From positions 1-64,000 of the forward strand of contig JAFUFD010000074.1 in the NCBI GenBank assembly GCA_017470055.1: a DNA stretch of 64,000 nt, written 5' to 3'. The notes under the pieces are model-generated. The model saw nothing but the letters and a program-made list of their open reading frames with translations, did no database searches and was not told where the DNA came from. Position 1 is the stretch's first letter; the number at the start of each line of letters is the position of its first letter. Positions 58,389 to 64,000 of the stretch are shown in pieces. Both the position numbers and the translations under genes were made by a program. Source of the DNA: Prevotella sp. (GTDB lineage Bacteria; Bacteroidota; Bacteroidia; Bacteroidales; Bacteroidaceae).

Positions 58389-59248
58389 CTCTCGACACTC
58401 TCCTGACATACCTTTGCCGCCTCCTCGTCGGGCAGACATTCCAGATGCCATATTCTGACGCTCTGGGCAAGCGCGTTCTCCGTCTGATGTAGTCCGTCGG
58501 CTATCCTGGAGTCCCATCGCTTGCCACTGATACTGGGCACTAACGCAGCGTATGCCTCAATACCTTTCAGGCGACGAATCTTGTTGTAGGGCGCCTGGCT
58601 AAGCAGGACGATACCCCCTAACGGATAACTCACATTGCGATAGCAGGGGGTCTTGCCACTCCACGGACTACCATAGACGGTGACATGCTCCTTATCGAAG
58701 ACACGCACCACGGGATTGTCGTCGTTCACCAAGGCGGTCCCATTGATATACTTCAGCCACAGGCGGGCATGGGTACTCTTTCCTGTGCCGCTCTTGCCAA
58801 GGAACATATATGCCTTGTCCTCGTGGCTGACCACGGCGGCATGAAATAGGGCGGTGCCGTGGGCTGCTGTCGCCAAGGCATAGAGCACCATCAGTGTATT
58901 GTCGATGGCAAGTTTGCGATACTGTCCCTTCACGATGAGCGTTCCCCCACGATAGTCATTCGAGCACACAAGAAAACCAGCCGTCTGGTGAAGCCAACTG
59001 AACTCGAACACTGACCTGCCGTCAGCCGTCTTACCACAGATAATCTCCTGTCCCTCATCGTCTTGACGCAGTTCCTCTGTATAGTCGACCCCCTCGCCGT
59101 CCTCGATAGTGATGGCAAAGGCTGTCTCGCCAGCAGGGGCATCGCCGCATAAGAACGGCTCGTAGTTTTTCATCAACTCAAAGTCGTCCGCTTCGGCTGT
59201 CACTCCAAACAAGTGCTCAGCCACCTTATAGTATTTTGTCTTTAACAT
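58385..59248 (-). CDS. HPr-kinase-like P-loop protein
   Basis: A 287-residue protein. The start at 59248 (MLKTKYYKVAEHLFG) lies six bases from a -7 box. The second half has a Walker A FLGKSGTGKSTHARLWL near residue 160, NDDNPVV and YGSPWSGKTPCYRN, which match the C-terminal catalytic region of HPr serine kinase homologues. The N-terminal half (about 1-130) is unlike HPrK and beta-rich. Such HPrK-like proteins occur with PqqD and peptidase genes in peptide-modification clusters. It may phosphorylate a precursor peptide or a cofactor, an inference. Confidence 0.8.
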   Translation of the reverse strand: MLKTKYYKVAEHLFGVTAEADDFELMKNYEPFLCGDAPAGETAFAITIEDGEGVDYTEELRQDDEGQEIICGKTADGRSVFEFSWLHQTAGFLVCSNDYRGGTLIVKGQYRKLAIDNTLMVLYALATAAHGTALFHAAVVSHEDKAYMFLGKSGTGKSTHARLWLKYINGTALVNDDNPVVRVFDKEHVTVYGSPWSGKTPCYRNVSYPLGGIVLLSQAPYNKIRRLKGIEAYAALVPSISGKRWDSRIADGLHQTENALAQSVRIWHLECLPDEEAAKVCQESVER

Positions 59249-59253
59249 CAGTG

Positions 59254-59261
59254 CAAAGGTA
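59254..59261 (-). promoter_or_regulatory. -7 box of the kinase-peptidase-PqqD-ABC operon
   Basis: Minus-strand TACCTTTG, six bases before the start codon, implying a near-leaderless message. No convincing -33 box. Confidence 0.5.
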
Positions 59262-59321
59262 CGATTAAGTGAGCAAAAAACCAAGAGAATCTTGAGTTTT
59301 TTCGAATAGATACGTTAGCCA

Positions 59322-60437
59322 TCAATCATAGGTTATACGGTTAGACAGCGCTTGATACAACTCCTTCGGCAACGCATGACGGTTTAGGAACAGGTAGGTC
59401 GTGTTTAGTTGGATATAGTCGCGTGACATATACCAGATACCCTTGTACTGTCCGTTCTCACCCCACGAATTCTTCACCATATAGTATGGTTTGCCATGCT
59501 CATCGACAGCCTTGCCGTAAATCAGCATCACGTGGTCATACGTGAACCGCCAGTTGTCCCACTGTTCCTGACGCAGTTCTTGTGAGGGTATCACGCTGTC
59601 TGGTAACATCGCCAGTCCAGCCCGTGTGAAATCGCCAGTCACATCACCGCCCCATGCCACTGTATAGCCTTCGTCCAGTGCTTTGTCCAATGTCTCCATC
59701 AATTGCTCGATGGGGATGTTGTAACTCGGTTTCAATCGCCATTTATAAGGTGCCTCGATGATGAACCACTTACCAAAGGGATGATGCAGGTAACTCGTCA
59801 GACTCACATAGTCGTCAAGGTCCAGCCCAAGACTCTCAGCGAACGACTTGGGCGTATACGTCTTTCCCTCATAGACAAAAGTCTCCGGACAGCGTCCTAC
59901 AAAACGCTCGATTACCGCCTGTACCGAGTCTTGCCAGTGGGATAGGGGTTCTTTGGCGTCCTTTCTCACGATGTTTTTCACCGTTTGCTCCAATAGCGGA
60001 AAGAACACATTGAAGTTCGCCAGCGAGTCGCCAGTCAGTGATCCTGGTGCCGGCATTGCCTGTTCAGGACAGATGCCATGCTGACGGATGACCTCCAGCA
60101 CATCATCGCACGAACCGCCTTCCGAGATCTGACTATATCCGTGCATCCGCACATAGTGTCTGGCACAGTCCATATAATCCTTATTCACCACAAACATCTC
60201 GCAGAGGTCGTATGTCCGTCCCGTCTTCCGCAGGATCTCGCTCTCGAAGTACCCCAACGTCGCATAGTCCCAGCATGTGCCACTACGATGTTGGTTCTTC
60301 ACACTTGTGATCGGCAGTTCTTTCACCGTCGTGAACATCTTACCCACCGACTTGTTGCTTGCCTGACGTTGCAGGTTCTCTTGTGCCGATGCCGTGATTG
60401 TCAGCATCATGGCAAATATAATGATTACTTTTCTCAT
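59322..60437 (-). CDS. Secreted papain-family (C1) peptidase, bleomycin-hydrolase-like
   Basis: A 371-residue cysteine peptidase. Start at 60437 gives a signal peptide (MRKVIIIFAMMLTITASAQ). The active Cys is in NQHRSGTCWDYATLGYFESE near residue 52, the His in TYDHVMLIYG near residue 310 and the Asn in VKNSWGENG near residue 330. This is the order of the PepC/bleomycin-hydrolase branch. It may act in the periplasm as an aminopeptidase. It lies 73 bases upstream of the HPr-kinase-like gene on the same strand and could belong with that system. Confidence 0.88.
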   Translation of the reverse strand: MRKVIIIFAMMLTITASAQENLQRQASNKSVGKMFTTVKELPITSVKNQHRSGTCWDYATLGYFESEILRKTGRTYDLCEMFVVNKDYMDCARHYVRMHGYSQISEGGSCDDVLEVIRQHGICPEQAMPAPGSLTGDSLANFNVFFPLLEQTVKNIVRKDAKEPLSHWQDSVQAVIERFVGRCPETFVYEGKTYTPKSFAESLGLDLDDYVSLTSYLHHPFGKWFIIEAPYKWRLKPSYNIPIEQLMETLDKALDEGYTVAWGGDVTGDFTRAGLAMLPDSVIPSQELRQEQWDNWRFTYDHVMLIYGKAVDEHGKPYYMVKNSWGENGQYKGIWYMSRDYIQLNTTYLFLNRHALPKELYQALSNRITYD

Positions 60438-60473
60438 GTCAGTATAGCGACATTTATTATAAATTCTTTTCGG

Positions 60474-60481
60474 CAAAGTTA
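60474..60481 (-). promoter_or_regulatory. -7 box of the C1 peptidase gene
   Basis: Minus-strand TAACTTTG, 37 bases before the start codon. Confidence 0.5.
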
Positions 60482-60509
60482 CGAAAAAGTGAGCGAAATA
60501 CCGAATTTA

Positions 60510-60541
60510 TTTGAATATTTGATAGAAAAGTTGTATCTTTG
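60510..60541 (+). promoter_or_regulatory. Promoter of the SDR epimerase gene
   Basis: TTTG at 60510-60513 and TATCTTTG at 60534-60541, 20 bases apart. Confidence 0.6.
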
Positions 60542-60568
60542 TCGTCAGATACAAGAAAGAAGAGGGAT

Positions 60569-61594
60569 ATGAAGATATTATTCATCGGTGGAACGGGCAC
60601 CATCAGCAGTGCCATTACGCGCCAACTGGTAGCAGGCGGACATGAGTTGTGGTTGTTGAATCGTGGTAATCGCAAGGCGGAAGTACCTGAAAACGTGAAG
60701 CAGGTCATTGCTGATATCAATGACGAGACAACGGTGCTGAGACTCTTGGGCGATGAGCAGTTCGATGCTGTTTGCGACTTCATCGGCTTCGTTCCTGAAC
60801 AGGTGGAGCGCGACTATCGTCTCTTCGCCGGGCGCACCCGTCAGTATGTCTATATCAGTTCGGCCTCGGCCTATCACAAGCCGTCGCGCAGTTATATCAT
60901 CACTGAAGGTACGTCGCTGGCTAATCCCTATTGGGAGTACTCGCGTCAGAAGATAGCCTGCGAGAAAGCGCTGATGAAACACTATCGGGAGGATGGATTT
61001 CCTGTCACTATCGTCCGTCCGAGCCATACCTATTGTGAGCGTGGCGTTCCTGTGGGACTGCATGGTCCGAATGGCAGTTGGCAAGTCTTGAAACGTATGA
61101 TCGACGGCAAGCCCATTTTGGTGCATGGCGATGGCAGTTCACTGTGGACCATGACGTGGAATGAGGACTTTGCCCGTGGGTTCGTCGGTCTTCTGGGCAA
61201 TCCGCACGCCGTCGGTGAGGCGTTCCAGATTATGAGTGACGAGTCGCTGACGTGGAATCAGATCTACCAGATCATTGCCGATGTGCTGGGTGTGGAGTAC
61301 AAGCCATATTATGTGGCTTCCAGTTTCCTCGCAGCCGTCAGTCCGAAGGAGTGGGATGTGGAAGGCAACCTGTTAGGCGACAAGGCCGTGAGCGTTGTCT
61401 TCGACTGCACAAAACTGAAGCGTGTCGTCCCAGGCTTCCAGGCTACCACTCGTTTCGACGAGGGCGTTCGCCGCAGTATCACTTATATGCTCAGCCATCC
61501 CGAACTACAGATTGAAGATCCTGTCTTCGATCACTGGTGCGACCAAGTCATCCACTGCTTGCGTTCTGCCTCAGATAACTTCTCGATGGCATAG
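60569..61594 (+). CDS. SDR-family NAD-dependent epimerase/reductase
   Basis: A 341-residue extended short-chain dehydrogenase. Start at 60569 (MKILFIGGTGTISSAITRQL), the normal glycine-rich nucleotide-binding opening. VYISSASAYHKP supplies the catalytic Ser region and YWEYSRQKIACEKAL the YxxxK pair (here YSRQK). The substrate pocket includes VRPSHTY and the C-terminal helices typical of epimerases. The substrate is unknown. Its 3' end overlaps the AlkD-like gene on the opposite strand by 64 bases. Confidence 0.85.
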   Translation: MKILFIGGTGTISSAITRQLVAGGHELWLLNRGNRKAEVPENVKQVIADINDETTVLRLLGDEQFDAVCDFIGFVPEQVERDYRLFAGRTRQYVYISSASAYHKPSRSYIITEGTSLANPYWEYSRQKIACEKALMKHYREDGFPVTIVRPSHTYCERGVPVGLHGPNGSWQVLKRMIDGKPILVHGDGSSLWTMTWNEDFARGFVGLLGNPHAVGEAFQIMSDESLTWNQIYQIIADVLGVEYKPYYVASSFLAAVSPKEWDVEGNLLGDKAVSVVFDCTKLKRVVPGFQATTRFDEGVRRSITYMLSHPELQIEDPVFDHWCDQVIHCLRSASDNFSMA

Positions 61595-62298
61595 CGCAGC
61601 ATGGTGCGAGGCATCTCATGGGCGTGTTGGCGCAGGAAGTCACGAAGCAGGTCGATATGTCCTTTACCCATCTCGCGCAACATCCAACCTACGGCCTTGT
61701 GCATAAGGTCGTGGGGATGATGCAGGTGGATCTCGGAATAGCGCAGACACCATGACGGGTTACCATGATGCGAGGGATACCATGTGCAGACGATACTCAT
61801 GCGCTGCTTCCACAGACAAGAACTGGTAGCCAGTTCGTCGAGTACATTCCGCTTGTAGTCATTGTCGCCCAGTGCCGATGGTAGCATCAGCCAATGTCCC
61901 AGAATCTTATAGACTGACAGGTCCACCAAGTCCCAGTTGTTAGCCTGTTCAGCATATTGCAGGTAGAGTGTCACAATCTCGTCACGCTTCTTGATGGTCT
62001 GCTCATCATGCTCCAGCCGTTTCGTTGCCAGTCTCTCAAACTGGTCAACGAGGATCAGGAATCCGCAAAGTCGAACCTCATGCCAGCGTGACATTAGCAA
62101 CTCTGGGATTTCGCTCAATGGGATGTCTTTGCCAGCAGACTTGACGACTTCTCGAGTCTGCGGCACTTTAATGCCTAAGAACTCGTCGCCCTCGCCATAA
62201 TCGCCTTCTCCAGTCTTGAAGAACCGCATCAAGCCCTGTCGCTGCTCCTCATCTTGCAGCGACTCCATGTATTTGATAATCTCCGATGCCGTTGTCAT
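61531..62298 (-). CDS. DNA alkylation repair protein, AlkD-like
   Basis: A 255-residue HEAT-repeat protein. The start at 62298 (MTTASEIIKYMESLQ) is preferred since the longer frame reads through the promoter. Motifs are FLGIKVPQTREVVK, WHEVRLCGFLILVDQFE, ANNWDLVDLSVYKILGHWL and HDLMHKAVGWMLREMGK, which are the AlkD family core. Members excise alkylated bases. It overlaps the SDR gene tail to tail by 64 bases, an unusually long convergent overlap. Confidence 0.9.
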   Translation of the reverse strand: MTTASEIIKYMESLQDEEQRQGLMRFFKTGEGDYGEGDEFLGIKVPQTREVVKSAGKDIPLSEIPELLMSRWHEVRLCGFLILVDQFERLATKRLEHDEQTIKKRDEIVTLYLQYAEQANNWDLVDLSVYKILGHWLMLPSALGDNDYKRNVLDELATSSCLWKQRMSIVCTWYPSHHGNPSWCLRYSEIHLHHPHDLMHKAVGWMLREMGKGHIDLLRDFLRQHAHEMPRTMLRYAIEKLSEAERKQWMTWSHQ

Positions 62299-62319
62299 CT
62301 TTAATATTATATTTGTCTG

Positions 62320-62327
62320 CAAAGATA
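62320..62327 (-). promoter_or_regulatory. -7 box of the AlkD-like gene
   Basis: Minus-strand TATCTTTG, 22 bases before the start codon. Confidence 0.5.
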
Positions 62328-62402
62328 GTGAGTTTTTCAATAAATGGTTCAAGAATAACAAATTTTCTTTCCCGTCTTCTATCGATTATTGGCGAAATTT
62401 CG

Positions 62403-62410
62403 TATCTTTG
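62403..62410 (+). promoter_or_regulatory. -7 box of the DUF4298 gene
   Basis: TATCTTTG, 32 bases before the start codon. Confidence 0.5.
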
Positions 62411-62441
62411 CCTACATTAAAATCGAAAAAGAAAAAGTAAT

Positions 62442-62735
62442 ATGGAGCAGATAGAGCGAGTCAAACAGATGGAGTGTTGCCTCGACCGTGCGTCACAGGC
62501 AGTGATACGTCTCTCGGCAGCCCTCGACGAGTATGCCGAGGCGCAGGATGCACTCCGCCAGTTGAGCGACTATTACGGCAGCGATGCATGGAAGCAGGAC
62601 TTCGCCACCGATTCTGCGGGTCTCCTGCCTCAAGACCTGAAGCGTGGTGTCCTCTCCGAGGATGCCGTCTGGAACCTGCTGGAGGATGTGCGAGACCTGA
62701 GAGAACGGATGCGGGAGATGGTGGCGGATATATAA
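62442..62735 (+). CDS. DUF4298 family protein
   Basis: A 97-residue, mostly helical protein. The YYGSDAWKQDF and LLPQDLKRGVLSEDAVWNLLEDV strings define DUF4298, a short family found in Bacteroidetes and Firmicutes whose function is unknown. It has its own promoter box and no detectable partner; the following 230 bases are tandem repeats. Confidence 0.85.
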   Translation: MEQIERVKQMECCLDRASQAVIRLSAALDEYAEAQDALRQLSDYYGSDAWKQDFATDSAGLLPQDLKRGVLSEDAVWNLLEDVRDLRERMREMVADI

Positions 62736-62769
62736 ATAGGGTGAAGATTTTGCATGAAAAGAGGTTTTC

Positions 62770-62857
62770 GGCTGCAGGCGAAAACATTTGTGCCTATAGC
62801 CGAAACATCGTGCGCCTATAGCCGAAAACATTTACGCCCGTAGGCGAAAGATCGTTA
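62770..62857. repeat. 22-bp tandem repeat, four copies
   Basis: Copies at 62770-62791, 62792-62813, 62814-62835 and 62836-62857 share the pattern GSCTATAGSC-GAAAACATTTNN. The first ten bases of each copy are a near-palindrome (GCCTATAGCC and variants). No coding frame explains them. Confidence 0.9.
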
Positions 62858-62860
62858 GTA

Positions 62861-62921
62861 GGCACCTAAATCCTTGTTAGTATGTACCTAAATCCTTGGA
62901 AAGTGCCGACTAAATCCCTTG
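62861..62921. repeat. Short repeats of ACCTAAATCCTTG type
   Basis: CCTAAATCCTTG at 62865-62876 and 62888-62899 and CTAAATCCCTTG at 62910-62921, spaced 23 and about 22 bases. This array directly follows the 22-bp array but has a different core. Confidence 0.8.
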
Positions 62922-62956
62922 CATACCGTAAAATGTGAATCAATGTGAGGAAAATA

Positions 62957-62988
62957 TTTGGCGGTTTCAAAACTTAATCGTATCTTTG
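62957..62988 (+). promoter_or_regulatory. Promoter of the structured RNA / outer-membrane protein transcript
   Basis: TTTG at 62957-62960 and TATCTTTG at 62981-62988, 20 bases apart, both consensus. Confidence 0.7.
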
Positions 62989-62994
62989 CAGAAG

Positions 62995-63275
62995 CATAAA
63001 TATGCGACAAACGAACAGAAATTCATTTTAACCAAACAAAAAGCATGATACCTATGACATAGACATAGTAACAGTACAAGTACATAAACGAAGAGCGTTG
63101 GCTTTTGTAGCTTCATTCTGGAATCTGGACAATTCCACCAACACTGAGGATACATCAGTTCAGAACGCCCGTGCAGTAATGCGTGGGTAAGACTGATTTC
63201 AGTGTTGGGCAAGTCCAGAGCCTCAGAATGAGATCAAAAGAGTCTGTCCCACGTTTTTTGTGTCCCCTTTTTTTA
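62995..63275 (+). ncRNA. Candidate rod-shaped structured RNA (possible 6S-like RNA or long leader)
   Basis: No convincing gene lies in 62990-63335. Instead a chain of nested complementary segments is seen: CTTTTG 63102-63107 with CAAAAG 63235-63240; CATTCTG 63114-63120 with CAGAATG 63224-63230; CTGGAC 63125-63130 with GTCCAG 63213-63218; CCAACACTGA 63138-63147 with TCAGTGTTGG 63199-63208; ATCAGT 63154-63159 with ACTGAT 63192-63197; CCCGTGC 63168-63174 with GCGTGGG 63181-63187. This gives a long rod with small internal loops. A T run follows at 63269-63273. The RNA could be independent or the leader of the next gene; 6S is one guess. Confidence 0.6.
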
Positions 63276-63283
63276 GCCAATAA

Positions 63284-63302
63284 GCGTCACGGGGCATGAC
63301 GC
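63284..63302 (+). promoter_or_regulatory. Small hairpin before the outer-membrane protein gene
   Basis: GCGTCA (63284-63289) pairs with TGACGC (63297-63302) around a seven-base loop CGGGGCA, 34 bases before the ATG at 63336. Confidence 0.45.
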
Positions 63303-63335
63303 AAAGAGATTTCCATTTATTTAAACTATATTATT

Positions 63336-64000
63336 ATGAACAAGAAAAAATTATTATCGCTTGCAATGGCATTGGCCATGAATTATCAGGTAAATGCACA
63401 GCCAGCGCAGAAAGACAGCGTGGCTGCGAGGTACAACGAACTTGAGCAAAGAGTGACGGCACTCGAAGAGGATGTGAGACTACAGAAGGTGTGGTCGCGT
63501 AAGAAATACCTAAACATTGCCTACGTCAGCCAGTCTCTGAAAGACAAGCAGGACGGTGGGAAACTAAAGAGTGACTTCGGCGTATCGCTCGTGAGAGGCA
63601 AGACTTACTACCTTCATGCCAAGCCCCTCTGGGGAATGGTGAAGATAGGCATTGACTGGACACAGGTTGACCTGAACTACGTGAAGTACAAGGACATAGT
63701 GATTGACACCCCTAACGGCGAAAGTTCCCTGACGACGCACCAGTTTGAATACTCCATGCACATTGGTCCCTCCATCACTGTGAACCCCGTGGATTACTTG
63801 CTTGTGAACGTCTATGGACGCTATGCGCCAAGTTTTTCCGGGATATACAGTGTGAATGGAGACAGCCACGAATTCGGTCCAAGTTTCGTGTCATACCTCA
63901 TTTTTGGTGGGACCGTGTCCTACAAGACCATCTCGCTCGGCGTTGAAACACGTTTCGGGAACGGAAAGTTTAAGATGTGGACTGCTGATGAGGATAATAT
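63336..64000 (+). CDS. Outer-membrane beta-barrel protein (partial)
   Basis: The frame opens at 63336 (MNKKKLLSLAMALAMNYQVNAQ, a signal peptide) and runs off the end of the window, so about 221 residues are seen. A short coiled-coil segment (ARYNELEQRVTALEEDVRLQK) follows the signal, then alternating strands (YLNIAYVSQSL, GMVKIGIDWTQVDLNYV, FEYSMHIGPSITVNPVDYLLVNVYGRYAP, GGTVSYKTISLGVETRFGNGKF) typical of outer-membrane barrels. The family cannot be named from this fragment. It lies downstream of the structured RNA. Confidence 0.7.
   Translation, partial: MNKKKLLSLAMALAMNYQVNAQPAQKDSVAARYNELEQRVTALEEDVRLQKVWSRKKYLNIAYVSQSLKDKQDGGKLKSDFGVSLVRGKTYYLHAKPLWGMVKIGIDWTQVDLNYVKYKDIVIDTPNGESSLTTHQFEYSMHIGPSITVNPVDYLLVNVYGRYAPSFSGIYSVNGDSHEFGPSFVSYLIFGGTVSYKTISLGVETRFGNGKFKMWTADEDN

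Noticed and set aside
57961-58517. Longer start for the S26 peptidase gene at 58517
   Set aside because: The extra 43 residues are read inside the HPrK-like gene in another frame and look like a shadow; the ATGA overlap start at 58388 is more natural.
62770-62857. CRISPR array
   Set aside because: The 22-bp copies are contiguous with no unique spacers, and no cas genes are near.
62967-63212. Minus-strand 81-codon open frame over the structured RNA
   Set aside because: Composition and lack of homology-like motifs suggest chance; the region is better explained as a folded RNA on the plus strand.
63098-63250. tmRNA, RNase P RNA or SRP RNA
   Set aside because: None of the hallmark sequences (tRNA-like ends, the conserved RNase P core, the SRP tetraloop helix) is present.

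Overview
The window is a chromosomal segment from a member of the Bacteroidales, most likely Prevotella or a close relative. The evidence is the promoter grammar (TTTG about 20 bp upstream of TAnnTTTG, instead of the sigma70 boxes), Bacteroidetes-only families (Porin_10-like, DUF4468, DUF4293, DUF4298, DUF5112/5113-type kinase, Bacteroidetes omega), and Prevotella-style C-termini (YNLQGQ..NPQHGI) on two secreted proteins. No insertion sequence, CRISPR array or rRNA was seen. Apart from the first 1.4 kb the window is ordinary chromosome. All identifications are from reading motifs and family resemblance; no database search was run.

Layout. 1-1400: tail of an integrative-element module (primase/VirE-like C-terminus, DUF5675, P5-like lysozyme). 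1.4-4.9 kb: small lipoprotein, then the mtaB - glycosyltransferase - GH25 lysozyme operon. 4.9-15.8 kb: a uronate (KDG) block with a divergent LacI regulator; uxaA, an NhaC antiporter and a degenerate nucleotidyltransferase-like protein lie on the minus strand, and kdgK and eda on the plus strand, the latter running without a gap into a giant hybrid histidine kinase, its response regulator and an AbgT-like membrane protein. 15.9-21 kb: flavodoxin/DUF2023, pepD, a Skp-like chaperone and a DEAD-box helicase. 21-27.4 kb: serC, serA, a GH5 cellulase on the opposite strand, HIT, DUF1015 and YigZ. 27.4-27.7 kb: tRNA-Ser(CGA) followed by a direct copy of its own 3' end. 27.7-38.2 kb: CotH spore-coat-kinase-like secreted protein, rluD-like, menA, HD hydrolase, porin operon, uvrB. 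38.3-47.5 kb: bamD-rpoZ-DUF4293, then purM, lemA/TPM, aroE, menG, purC, phoH and a DUF5715 peptidase-like protein. 47.5-56 kb: thrA-apgM-thrC and two tandem acyl-CoA ligases. 56-62.7 kb: an operon of HPr-kinase-like protein, S26 peptidase, PqqD-like protein and ABC exporter, then a papain-like peptidase, an SDR, an AlkD-like protein and DUF4298. 62.7-64 kb: tandem repeats, a strongly predicted rod-shaped RNA, and the start of an outer-membrane protein.

How genes work together. UxaA, KdgK and Eda form the lower uronate path (altronate to KDG to KDPG to pyruvate plus GAP), with a LacI-type regulator between the divergent arms. SerC/SerA, ThrA/ApgM/ThrC, AroE and PurM/PurC are core anabolism. 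BamD, Skp, the porin and GH25 serve the envelope.

The most interesting parts are the HPrK/S26/PqqD/ABC cassette without an obvious precursor (looks like a peptide-maturation and export system), the rod-like RNA near 63.1 kb (possibly 6S-like), the double-module histidine kinase fused at a relic signal peptide and hairpin, and several families of short tandem repeats at gene junctions.
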